This document shows positions 1 to 6,219 of a stretch of DNA of 8,239 nucleotides, in pieces. The number at the start of each line of letters is the position of its first letter. The first letter of the stretch is position 1. The translations under genes and the position numbers were made by a program. The notes below the pieces were generated by a model, which saw only the letters and a program-made list of their open reading frames with translations, did not search any database and was not told the DNA's origin. Source of the DNA: Pseudomonadota bacterium (GTDB taxonomy: Bacteria; Pseudomonadota; Alphaproteobacteria; Rickettsiales; Rickettsiaceae); the NCBI GenBank assembly GCA_021804505.1, contig JAJZHL010000034.1, forward strand, positions 1 to 8,239. Reading direction: 5' to 3'.

Positions 1-785
1 CAAAGAAAAAAACTAATAGAAAAAAAACCAATATATCATTACGTAGGAGAATTGGTCTAGCTTACGCTAGACTTACATTTGGTATTAAAATATTTATTGT
101 CTTTGGAGCTTACGTTTTTTTCTTCACCAACTATTTTAATAATACAAAACAGGAAATTATTCAGAATATCTATGAATTAACATCTGATGTTGGCTTTAAA
201 TTAGAAAATGTTCTAGTAGAAGGGCAAAATAATGTTCAAACTGTAGATATTCTTTCTACTCTTAACGCTGATAAAGGTACTCCTATATTTGCATTAGATT
301 TAAAGCAAATCAAAAATAGTTTACAACAGAATGCCTGGATCAAGACGGTTGCACTTATTGAGAGAAGATTACCAAATACTTTATATGTGCAGTTAGTTGA
401 ACGGGTACCAATAGCTTTATGGCAGATTAACGGCCAAGTATTTGTTATTGATGAGGAAGGTTCTAAAATTACTACTAATATTAGTGAATTTCATAATTTG
501 TTACATATTGTTGGTTCTGACGCCAATATTTATGTTGGTCAACTAACTGAAGATCTAGCTAAACAGCCAGAATTAGCTAAAAAAATTGTATCTGCAGTAA
601 GATATGGAGGGAGACGTTGGGACTTAAATCTTGAACAAGGAATTACCATTAAAATGCCTGACACCAATTTTGAGCAAGCGTTAGAGTATCTTGCAAGAAT
701 GCACCAAAAAAATATATTATTTGATCAAAATTATAAGGTTATAGATCTGCGTGATTCTAGCAAATCTTATATCGAAAAGTATTAA
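1..785 (+). CDS. ftsQ: Cell division protein FtsQ, 5' end outside window
   Basis: FtsQ is a bitopic inner-membrane divisome protein that links early and late division proteins (FtsB/FtsL partners) through its periplasmic domain. The frame is open from base 3, giving 260 visible residues; a GTG at 387 is an internal Val codon, not the start. In order: a basic cytoplasmic tail (many Lys/Arg, bases 3-77), one hydrophobic membrane segment (about 78-137, rich in Phe/Ile/Val), a POTRA domain (about 195-413) ending in the family-typical ERVPIALWQ, then the FtsQ/DivIB beta domain containing GGRRWDL and a C-terminal VIDLRDSS strand. FtsQ proteins of related bacteria are about 260-270 residues, so only a few N-terminal residues are probably missing. 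ftsA follows after 4 bases, the usual ftsQ-ftsA order, so the two are surely co-transcribed. Identity is from motifs and gene order. Confidence 0.93.
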   Translation, partial: KKKTNRKKTNISLRRRIGLAYARLTFGIKIFIVFGAYVFFFTNYFNNTKQEIIQNIYELTSDVGFKLENVLVEGQNNVQTVDILSTLNADKGTPIFALDLKQIKNSLQQNAWIKTVALIERRLPNTLYVQLVERVPIALWQINGQVFVIDEEGSKITTNISEFHNLLHIVGSDANIYVGQLTEDLAKQPELAKKIVSAVRYGGRRWDLNLEQGITIKMPDTNFEQALEYLARMHQKNILFDQNYKVIDLRDSSKSYIEKY

Positions 786-789
786 CATT

Positions 790-2028
790 ATGAAAAGTAA
801 ATCATCCAACTTTGTAGCACTTGATCTCGGGAGTAGCAAAATCGCTTGCATCGCAGCTTATGTTGATAAAAGAAATGATGCAAAAATTATAGGGCAAAAC
901 CTTCACCATTCTAAAGGGATCAAGTCTGGTACTATACTAGATTTGAAGGCGGCAGAAGATAGCATTATAGGAGCTATTTATGCCCTGGAGAAAAGTTCTG
1001 GGCGTAACATTAAGCAAGTTTCAGTATCATTAACTGGTTATGGTACTAAGTCATATTTTATTGGCGGTAAAATTAGATTGTCTAACCAACCAATTTCTCC
1101 GCAAGATGTGAAAAAGCTTATTAAGAAAATTCTTTTAGAATGTAAATTAAAAGATCAGGAAATTATAGATTATTTCCCTGTAGAGTTTAGCTTAGATGAT
1201 AATAATTCTATAGAAGACCCGGTAGGAATGCTCGGCAAAGAATTAGGGTGTGAGCTGCATATTATTACTGCAAATTCTAATATGCTGATGAATATTACTA
1301 ATTGTTTTGCAAAGTGCCATGTAGAAATCAATAATATTATACTTGCTATTTATGCCTCAGGAATAGCTTGCCTTACAGAGGATGAAAAAAAGCTGGGGTC
1401 TATAATTATTGACATGGGAGCAAGGACCACATCTTTTGGGATATTTGTGTCTGGTAAGTTAATATATACAAGCTATATTAACATAGGTAGTTTCCATATT
1501 ACGTCTGATATTGCTAAAGTTTTTGCTGTTAGCATGAATGTGGCAGAAAAACTGAAAATTCTATATGGAAATGCTATGCCATCTTATTTTGATATAGATA
1601 ATGTTATCAGCTTAGAAGAGTATGAAAGTGATGCGTCATATAACGTGGCCCCTACTATTACTTCAAAATACCTTGCTGAAGTTATTAGTCCTCGGGTGGA
1701 AGAAATATTTTTAATGGTACAAGCAGAGCATGATAAAGTAATGGCTAATAATGCTGTCGCCTATAGGATAGTGATAACCGGAGGTGGGTCGATGCTTAGA
1801 GGGGTAAAGGAGCTAGCTAGTAAGGTTTTTGAGAAGCAAGTTCGGATAGGGAAGCCAGAAATATTAACAGGATTTTCAGAAGATTATAACCCCTATGCAT
1901 ATTCCACGGCAGTTGGGATGGTGCAGGTGCATTCAGCAAAACTTAAGAAAAGTGCTTTTAATGTTACTGATGATCAGGACACTACATGGTTTAAAAAGTG
2001 CTTAACCTGGTTAAAGGCGAATATTTAG
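790..2028 (+). CDS. ftsA: Cell division protein FtsA
   Basis: FtsA is an actin-like ATPase that anchors FtsZ filaments to the cytoplasmic face of the inner membrane and recruits later divisome proteins. The 412-residue product has the phosphate-1 loop ALDLGSSK (residues 10-17), the phosphate-2 motif DMGARTT (208-214) and the adenosine-binding motif VITGGGS (328-334). The last 15 residues (398-412, with W400, F401, W407, L408 and several Lys) form the typical C-terminal amphipathic membrane-targeting helix. An in-frame GTG at 751 would add 13 residues lying inside ftsQ; ATG 790 is preferred because it puts the phosphate-1 loop at the normal distance from the N-terminus. No clear Shine-Dalgarno precedes it, so translation may be coupled to ftsQ, which ends 4 bases upstream. 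ftsZ does not follow; the next gene is tolB, behind its own promoter candidate. Confidence 0.95.
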   Translation: MKSKSSNFVALDLGSSKIACIAAYVDKRNDAKIIGQNLHHSKGIKSGTILDLKAAEDSIIGAIYALEKSSGRNIKQVSVSLTGYGTKSYFIGGKIRLSNQPISPQDVKKLIKKILLECKLKDQEIIDYFPVEFSLDDNNSIEDPVGMLGKELGCELHIITANSNMLMNITNCFAKCHVEINNIILAIYASGIACLTEDEKKLGSIIIDMGARTTSFGIFVSGKLIYTSYINIGSFHITSDIAKVFAVSMNVAEKLKILYGNAMPSYFDIDNVISLEEYESDASYNVAPTITSKYLAEVISPRVEEIFLMVQAEHDKVMANNAVAYRIVITGGGSMLRGVKELASKVFEKQVRIGKPEILTGFSEDYNPYAYSTAVGMVQVHSAKLKKSAFNVTDDQDTTWFKKCLTWLKANI

Positions 2029-2043
2029 CTACCTAAATTTAAA

Positions 2044-2071
2044 TAGACATAAATATGCAAAGAATTATAAT
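2044..2071 (+). promoter_or_regulatory. Candidate sigma70 promoter for tolB
   Basis: A TAGACA box at 2044-2049 (5 of 6 matches to TTGACA) is followed after 16 bases by a perfect TATAAT at 2066-2071. Transcription would start near 2078, giving a leader of about 137 bases before the tolB GTG. The match is good, but AT-rich DNA yields such boxes by chance; its position just after ftsA and before an isolated tolB supports it. Confidence 0.5.
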
Positions 2072-2076
2072 ATGCT

Positions 2077-2097
2077 GGTGCGTCACTGCACTTTTTT
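2077..2097 (+). terminator. Weak candidate rho-independent terminator after ftsA
   Basis: A short hairpin (GTGCG 2078-2082, loop TCAC, TGCAC 2087-2091, with a possible extra G-T pair 2077/2092 and one G-T pair inside) runs straight into six T residues (2092-2097). The stem is only 5-6 pairs, so it may be weak. It sits about 50 bases after the ftsA stop codon. It also coincides with the expected start point of the tolB promoter, so transcripts from that promoter would begin at the hairpin. Confidence 0.38.
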
Positions 2098-2166
2098 GTC
2101 ATCTCTTCCTGCGGCTGGATTCAGGAAAGATAGATTTCTAGATTTCCGACGTAGCTAGAATGACAT
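2097..2166. repeat. Short palindromic dispersed repeat, copy 1
   Basis: A 70-bp block bounded by TGTCAT (2097-2102) and its inverse ATGACA (2160-2165). The right half, read on the minus strand, contains TCTAGCTACGTCGGAAATC, which closely matches the left half of the repeat at 3591 (CGAGCTACGGCGGGAATC), so the two are members of one family in opposite orientation. It lies in the leader of tolB. It has no coding potential and no transposase. This kind of small palindromic element is common in Rickettsiaceae genomes. Confidence 0.7.
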
Positions 2167-2202
2167 AGAGAATATAGTGATGACGTAGATGAAAAAAGCA
2201 AT

Positions 2203-2207
2203 AAGGA
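2203..2207 (+). promoter_or_regulatory. Shine-Dalgarno of tolB
   Basis: AAGGA lies 7 bases before GTG 2215. The tolB frame is closed upstream by TGA at 2161 and offers no other ATG, GTG or TTG between, so this site fixes the GTG start. Confidence 0.7.
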
Positions 2208-2214
2208 AGTATTA

Positions 2215-3546
2215 GTGCACAAGCTTATATATGTTATAATTTTATTGATACTTAGTACTCACAGTTATGGTATCGAGACCATAACTATAGAGAGGGGGCG
2301 TATTGACCCTATCCCTATGGCAGTTAATAAATTTGATGCTGATAATGGCGAGAATAGCGCACTTGCTAAAGATATAGAAAGCGTCATATCGAATGATTTA
2401 AAAATTTCTGGGATTTTTCGTCCAATTCCTTCAGTGGCTTTTATCGAACAAAGTACCGGAATAAAGCATCGGCCTTTATTTGCTGCATGGCGGCAGATTA
2501 ACGCTAATCTCTTGATTAATGGAGAGGTTACTAGACTATCCTCAGGTAAGGTAAAGGTGAGCTTTATCTTGTGGGATACTAGTTTAGAGAAGGATCTTGT
2601 AGGAGAAGCTTTTGAGGTGCCAACTCATTTATGGCGCAGGGTGGCGCATAAAATTGCTGATAAGGTATATGAAAGAATTACAGGCGATGCCGGTTATTTC
2701 GATACTAGAGTAGTATATGTTGCTGAGAGCGGTCCGTATCTTAAAAGAGTAAAAAGGATAGCTATTATGGATTATGATGGGGCCAATCATAAATATCTTA
2801 CAGATGGAAGAAATTTGGTATTAACGCCGAGATTTTCACCTAAGGCTGATAAGATAATGTATCTATCTTATCCTGCCAAAAAAAGGAAGCCTCATGTATA
2901 TTTAATGGACCTGAAAACAGGAAAGGAGAAATTAGTTGGTAATTTCCCTGGTATGTCCTTTGCGCCAAGATTTTCACCAGATGGCACCAGAGCAGTGATG
3001 TCAATTGCTGCTAAAGGAGCAACACATATCTATGTAATAGATTTGAATACGATGGCTACCAAGCAATTGACCTATGGTGCTGGTATTAATACTTCGCCTA
3101 GCTATTCTCCAGATGGTAAGAAAATAGTGTTTAATTCAGACAGAAGTGGTTCAAGGCAATTATATATTATGAATGCAGATGGTACAAATATAGAGCGCAT
3201 TAGCTATGGTGGCGGTTCTTATGCTGCACCTAGTTGGTCTCCAAGAGGTGATTATATTGCGTTTACTAAAATTTCTCGAGACATGGGCTTTTCTATTGGT
3301 GTATTAAAACCTACGAATTTTGGTAGTGAAAATACCGAACGTATTATCACTACTGGATATTTAGTGGAAGGGCCTTGTTGGGCTCCAAATGGAAGAATAA
3401 TCATGTTTGCCAAAGGTTGGCCGTCAAAAGGTTCAGTAGCTGGTAAGGTTCGTATATATTCTATAGATGTTACCGGTTATAATGAAAGGCCGATACTAAC
3501 ACCGTCGGATGCTTCGGATCCAGAATGGTCTGGGACTTTGAATTAG
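2215..3546 (+). CDS. tolB: Tol-Pal system periplasmic protein TolB
   Basis: TolB is a periplasmic beta-propeller protein that binds the peptidoglycan-associated lipoprotein Pal and takes part in Tol-Pal driven outer-membrane constriction and integrity. The 443-residue product begins with a signal peptide (about residues 1-19: Lys3, a hydrophobic Ile/Leu stretch, likely cut after HSYG). The N-terminal domain covers about 20-160 and includes [19 protein letters not shown] (87-105) and the [15 protein letters not shown] junction (155-169). A six-bladed propeller follows, shown by repeated PxFSPDG-type turns near 205-210, 251-257, 295-301, 339-345 and 387-393. It ends in [12 protein letters not shown], the normal family terminus, and its length is the family length. 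The start is GTG, fixed by the Shine-Dalgarno at 2203-2207. In many proteobacteria tolB sits in a tolQRAB-pal cluster; here it stands alone behind ftsQA with a promoter candidate at 2044-2071. Confidence 0.96.
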   Translation: MHKLIYVIILLILSTHSYGIETITIERGRIDPIPMAVNKFDADNGENSALAKDIESVISNDLKISGIFRPIPSVAFIEQSTGIKHRPLFAAWRQINANLLINGEVTRLSSGKVKVSFILWDTSLEKDLVGEAFEVPTHLWRRVAHKIADKVYERITGDAGYFDTRVVYVAESGPYLKRVKRIAIMDYDGANHKYLTDGRNLVLTPRFSPKADKIMYLSYPAKKRKPHVYLMDLKTGKEKLVGNFPGMSFAPRFSPDGTRAVMSIAAKGATHIYVIDLNTMATKQLTYGAGINTSPSYSPDGKKIVFNSDRSGSRQLYIMNADGTNIERISYGGGSYAAPSWSPRGDYIAFTKISRDMGFSIGVLKPTNFGSENTERIITTGYLVEGPCWAPNGRIIMFAKGWPSKGSVAGKVRIYSIDVTGYNERPILTPSDASDPEWSGTLN

Positions 3547-3590
3547 TTTGGAATAAAGTAAGCAAGGTATTGTTATGGTGAATGCACCCT

Positions 3591-3731
3591 TGTCATTCGA
3601 GCTACGGCGGGAATCTAGAATGATATAAGTCACTCAAACTTGAATCGGGATCTCATGACATTGTTAGAATAGATCCTGAAACAACTTCAGGATGACCTTC
3701 TAGCTGGATTCCAGCTTTCGCTGGGATGACA
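3591..3731. repeat. Composite palindromic dispersed repeat, copy 2
   Basis: A 141-bp block bounded by TGTCAT (3591-3596) and ATGACA (3726-3731). It holds a left half-unit (3591 to about 3620, with GAGCTACGGCGGGAATCTAG), a perfect 8-bp hairpin ATCCTGAA/TTCAGGAT (3673-3680 and 3686-3693, 5-base loop), and a near-palindrome AGCTGGA-T-TCCAGCT (3702-3716) just before the right end. The halves match the repeats at 2097 and 6016. It fills most of the gap between tolB and tRNA-Thr. The hairpins could define the tolB mRNA 3' end, but no T-run follows, so I do not call a terminator. Confidence 0.72.
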
Positions 3732-3760
3732 ATAGAGGTAGGGTTGGCAGAGTTAATAAA

Positions 3761-3836
3761 GCCGATATAGCTCAGTTGGCAGAGCGGCGCATTCGTAACG
3801 CGTAGGTCGGGGGTTCGATTCCCTCTATCGGCACCA
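3761..3836 (+). tRNA. tRNA-Thr (anticodon CGT)
   Basis: This tRNA reads the ACG threonine codon. Acceptor arms GCCGATA (3761-3767) and TATCGGC (3826-3832) pair fully; the discriminator is A3833 and CCA is encoded at 3834-3836. The D arm is GCTC/GAGC with the AGTTGGCA loop, and the T arm is GGGGG/CCCTC with the loop TTCGATT. The anticodon loop is TTCGTAA, with anticodon CGT at 3794-3796. The body is very like E. coli tRNA-Thr(CGT). One oddity: the anticodon stem GCGCA/CGCGT closes on the loop with an A-C mismatch (positions 31/39) and has a G-T pair at 27/43. No promoter is clear immediately upstream, where the repeat ends 29 bases before. Confidence 0.95.
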
Positions 3837-3843
3837 TTTGCAC

Positions 3844-3863
3844 TGCTTGTGACATTGCAAGCA
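3844..3863 (+). other. Small hairpin just after tRNA-Thr
   Basis: TGCTTG (3844-3849) and CAAGCA (3858-3863) form a perfect 6-bp stem with an 8-base loop, 7 bases after the tRNA CCA. No T-run follows, so it is a poor rho-independent terminator. It could mark the tRNA transcript end or a processing site, or be chance. Confidence 0.3.
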
Positions 3864-3876
3864 CATCTTCAATAAT
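3847..3876 (+). promoter_or_regulatory. Possible promoter for the 644-residue ORF
   Basis: TTGTGA (3847-3852, 4 of 6 to consensus) and AATAAT (3871-3876, 5 of 6) are 18 bases apart. Transcription would begin near 3883, just where the CCTATAT-containing leader begins, giving a leader of about 97 bases. The evidence is weak, and read-through from tRNA-Thr or tolB is an alternative. Confidence 0.28.
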
Positions 3877-3880
3877 TATC

Positions 3881-3979
3881 ACCCTATATAGTGACAGTTT
3901 ATACCCTATATCTTAGTGAACAGCAGTAGGGCTGGTAACATACCTATATTACGCTTTAACAAGAATATATAGGTAGAAC
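3881..3979 (+). promoter_or_regulatory. Leader with SD-pairing inverted repeat
   Basis: The start codon ATG 3980 is preceded by AGG (3971-3973) as Shine-Dalgarno. That AGG lies in ATATAGGTA (3967-3975), the exact inverse of TACCTATAT (3941-3949); the two can form a 9-bp A/U-rich hairpin with a 17-base loop that would hide the ribosome site. Two further copies upstream, CCTATATA (3883-3890) and CCTATAT (3905-3911), can pair with the same strand over 8 and 7 bases. The pairing capacity is directly visible; a regulatory role, such as translation control or heat-melting, is inference. Confidence 0.4.
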
Positions 3980-5914
3980 ATGGCAGAAGAACAAGACGCT
4001 ATATCTCAAGATTTAATAAGTAGAATAGTTTCCGGAGATACAACTCTAGATGATTTAGAAGTATTGAAAGGGCGTTTTGGATCAGATAAAGATACATTGC
4101 TACGAAAAGAGTTTGTTGCAATATTAAGTGAGAAGTTGAGCGATGATGCTTTACATAAATTCAATTCTAAGGTCATGGAATACTCTACAGATTTAGCAGT
4201 TTCTCCAGATACCAAGTTTATGTATCGTACTCCTAATATGAAATTTTTTCAGGAAATGTTAGTATCGGAAGCTAAGCGAGAAGGCATGCGTGTAGAACTA
4301 GATCAGAATGGTATAGTAGAAAACACCATATTATCAGATATTCCGCCTAAGATGCTGGAACATTATGCAGTGTTAAATAAGAACCTGCATACAAAGCACG
4401 GAAATGAAAATAACAATGATGTGATCGCAGAAGTAATCTCATGGGTTCTAACAGCGAGTCTTGCAAGAGAATCGGAGTATTATAAGCAGGCAGATGAAAC
4501 TACACAGCAAGCTTTAGAACTTGGAATTATTAATCCTGAAAAAGATAAAACCAGAAAAAGTTTAAATGATAGAAATATCTTAGATCAGGTTAAAGCAGTT
4601 GCTATAGAAGAGCAAACTCCACTCAAACCTGAGCCAGAAAAAGCTAGCGAAATATTAAGTTTGTATCTATCTACACAAGAATCTCTAGAAATAATAAGAG
4701 AAGTTTTAGATTCTTTAGATTCAAAAGATAATCCGTATCTCAGTAGGAGTCCTGAAGGAAAGCAAATTGAACAGGCTTTGCTTGAGAGCTTAAAAGATGT
4801 ACCGTATGAAACCTTACAAGATAATAAAAAAGAGGTTATAAAGTTTTTAAAAAAAGCATTGAAGGAACAGGTGCGGGATAATAAGCTGGTTGTTTCTAAG
4901 CAGGATTTGTCTCAACTCAAAAAAGATTTACGGAGTAAAGCACAAGCACAATCGGAAGTTAGTAGATGGAGCGCAGAGAATGCTAAATTATTAGCAGATA
5001 GATTGGTAGGTAGTGTGGGAGGGCTTAGTGTGTCTATATCAGACAGTCTAAAGCATGTCTTACAACCAGTGTTTAAAAGAGCTTTCATTTCGCTAACTGA
5101 ATGGGAGGTGGTAGATAATGTTATAGACTTTAGCAAAGATAATTTGGTTGCAGAAGTCCGCGGGGATGTTAAGAGTGCTTTAGACAAAGTAGAATCATTA
5201 CCAAGTGCAGCTGTAGAGTCTATATCTGAAGGGTCACGGAGCTTTTTTAGTAAAGTAATGAGTAGGCTGCGTGGGTTAGAAAAACAAGAAGCAGTTCAGG
5301 GAGAAAGCATAGAAAATATTGCCGAGAAAAAGATAGAATTTAATGAGGAACTTGCTTCTTTGTGGGGAAAAGTGATCAAAGAGGAGATGGAGAAGTTAAA
5401 TATTAAGCCGAAAGCAGCTGTGGTGGGGCAAGAAGTTCTGCAGCAGAAAAACTCTGTTCCTGTTGCCTTAGAAATCACTAATAATGCAATAGATGAATTA
5501 AAAAAGCGGGGGGTGAGCTTAGGAGTAAAGGCAGAACAAGCTATAAGGGAAACATTAAGTCAATCTTTGCAAAATGTGGATGTTAAAATTTTAGAAAAAA
5601 ATCATGGTTCAATACAAAGAGATATTGCTAATAGGCTTAGTGAGCAAAAAGTACCAGATACTATTTTACCAAAATTCATGAGTGTTTTTATTACTCCTAA
5701 GGAATTTAAGGTACCTGGAGAAGCGCTACGAGATTTAGGAAAAACAATGGTGGTAAAGTATAATGCATTGGGCAGTGCTGGAAAGGAGGCTCATGGTATG
5801 CTTTCTGCAGCTAAACAAAAAGCAGTGAATAATGAAGAGCTAAAGAAAAGATCTGAGACGCTCAGGAGAGTACGACCAAGTGGGAGGGAGAGAACTTCCG
5901 TAAATAACTTTTGA
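3980..5914 (+). CDS. Uncharacterised 644-residue charged helical protein
   Basis: I do not recognise this protein. It has 644 residues, no signal peptide, no membrane segment, no cysteine and only four tryptophans (155, 330, 375, 462). It is rich in Glu, Lys, Asp, Ser and Leu with heptad-like spacing, suggesting a mostly helical soluble protein. A Pro/Glu/Lys linker sits near 212-222 and a more hydrophobic stretch at about 336-390. Residues 263-303 and 522-563 look like a diverged duplication, with a weaker third match at 49-61. The last 26 residues are strongly basic (K622, K623, R624, R629, R630, R632, R635, R637), which resembles C-terminal type IV secretion signals, but this is only a hint. 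ATG 3980 is the first start after an in-frame TAG at 3974; its weak AGG Shine-Dalgarno can be paired away in the leader. It stands alone between tRNA-Thr and gyrA. Translation is uninterrupted, so it appears intact and maintained. It could be a lineage-specific host-interaction protein or an intracellular scaffold. Confidence 0.88.
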   Translation: MAEEQDAISQDLISRIVSGDTTLDDLEVLKGRFGSDKDTLLRKEFVAILSEKLSDDALHKFNSKVMEYSTDLAVSPDTKFMYRTPNMKFFQEMLVSEAKREGMRVELDQNGIVENTILSDIPPKMLEHYAVLNKNLHTKHGNENNNDVIAEVISWVLTASLARESEYYKQADETTQQALELGIINPEKDKTRKSLNDRNILDQVKAVAIEEQTPLKPEPEKASEILSLYLSTQESLEIIREVLDSLDSKDNPYLSRSPEGKQIEQALLESLKDVPYETLQDNKKEVIKFLKKALKEQVRDNKLVVSKQDLSQLKKDLRSKAQAQSEVSRWSAENAKLLADRLVGSVGGLSVSISDSLKHVLQPVFKRAFISLTEWEVVDNVIDFSKDNLVAEVRGDVKSALDKVESLPSAAVESISEGSRSFFSKVMSRLRGLEKQEAVQGESIENIAEKKIEFNEELASLWGKVIKEEMEKLNIKPKAAVVGQEVLQQKNSVPVALEITNNAIDELKKRGVSLGVKAEQAIRETLSQSLQNVDVKILEKNHGSIQRDIANRLSEQKVPDTILPKFMSVFITPKEFKVPGEALRDLGKTMVVKYNALGSAGKEAHGMLSAAKQKAVNNEELKKRSETLRRVRPSGRERTSVNNF

Positions 5915-5997
5915 ATTACTTTCTAAAATCCCATAATCGTGCTTGAAAAAATTCACTTTTCCCGCTAGTCTAGGCTGGTTTGCTATGGATTCATTTT

Positions 5998-6010
5998 TGA
6001 CATTCCTGCG
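5998..6010 (+). repeat. Fragment of the palindromic repeat family
   Basis: TGACATTCCTGCG resembles the start of the half-unit at 6051 (TGTCATTCCTGCG), with one mismatch. It lies 5 bases before the nested element at 6016 and is probably a decayed copy. Confidence 0.4.
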
Positions 6011-6015
6011 ATCTG

Positions 6016-6121
6016 TGTCATTCGAGCTTACGTCGGGTATCCAGGGCTGCTGTCATTCCTGCGTAGGCAGGGAATCTAGTATGTAAAGATTTTCTGGATA
6101 CCCGCCTTAGCGGGGATGACA
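6016..6121. repeat. Nested palindromic dispersed repeat, copy 3
   Basis: A 106-bp block with outer ends TGTCAT (6016-6021) and ATGACA (6116-6121). Inside these, CGGGTATCCAG (6034-6044) and its exact inverse CTGGATACCCG (6094-6104) form an 11-bp stem. The loop between these arms contains a further half-unit of the same family in direct orientation (TGTCATTCCTGCGTAGGCAG from 6051, followed by GGAATCTAG). The arrangement suggests that one copy inserted into, or was duplicated within, another. It sits about 100 bases upstream of gyrA. Confidence 0.72.
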
Positions 6122-6208
6122 TAATTGTGGACGGATGATACCAGATTGCGGGAATGCATCGGAGGGTGCAAGAATAACAAATGGCTAATAGCGCTTAATA
6201 TCTAAAGT

Positions 6209-6212
6209 AGGA
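6209..6212 (+). promoter_or_regulatory. Shine-Dalgarno of gyrA
   Basis: AGGA is 7 bases before GTG 6220. An in-frame TAG at 6208-6210 excludes any upstream start, and no other start codon lies between, so this fixes the GTG start. Confidence 0.7.
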
Positions 6213-6219
6213 TTCGATT

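Larger units (their letters stand above)
5915..6219. other. Intergenic region before gyrA
   Basis: This 305-base gap holds no gene on either strand that I can support. Bases 5915-5997 show no hairpin with a T-run, so no terminator for the preceding gene is evident. A repeat fragment (5998-6010) and the nested repeat (6016-6121) occupy the middle. Bases 6122-6207 show no convincing promoter for gyrA; a five-codon ATG...TAA at 6181-6198 is too short to mean anything. Confidence 0.6.

Noticed and set aside
387..785. A separate 132-residue gene starting at GTG 387
   Set aside because: The frame is open back to base 3 and encodes the FtsQ membrane segment and POTRA domain; GTG 387 is an internal Val codon.
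751..789. FtsA start at GTG 751, overlapping ftsQ
   Set aside because: The 13 extra residues have no FtsA character; ATG 790 gives the normal 412-residue protein and a 4-base gap after ftsQ.
2189..2215. Eight-codon leader peptide MKKAIRKY whose TAG overlaps the tolB GTG
   Set aside because: The stop-start overlap is neat, but the ORF is so short and AT-rich that chance is likely, it has no clear Shine-Dalgarno of its own, and tolB has a good one.
3591..3731. CRISPR-like repeats between tolB and tRNA-Thr
   Set aside because: The repeats are inverted half-units of differing length without regular spacers, so this is a palindromic element.
4006..5478. Minus-strand open frames at 4006-4215, 4912-5187 and 5296-5478
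   Set aside because: All are antisense shadows of the 644-residue gene, with Ser/Leu-rich sequence typical of reversed charged-helix coding and no ribosome site.
3761..5914. Genomic island integrated at the tRNA-Thr 3' end
   Set aside because: No integrase is present and I find no second copy of the tRNA 3' end downstream up to gyrA, so attachment sites are not supported.
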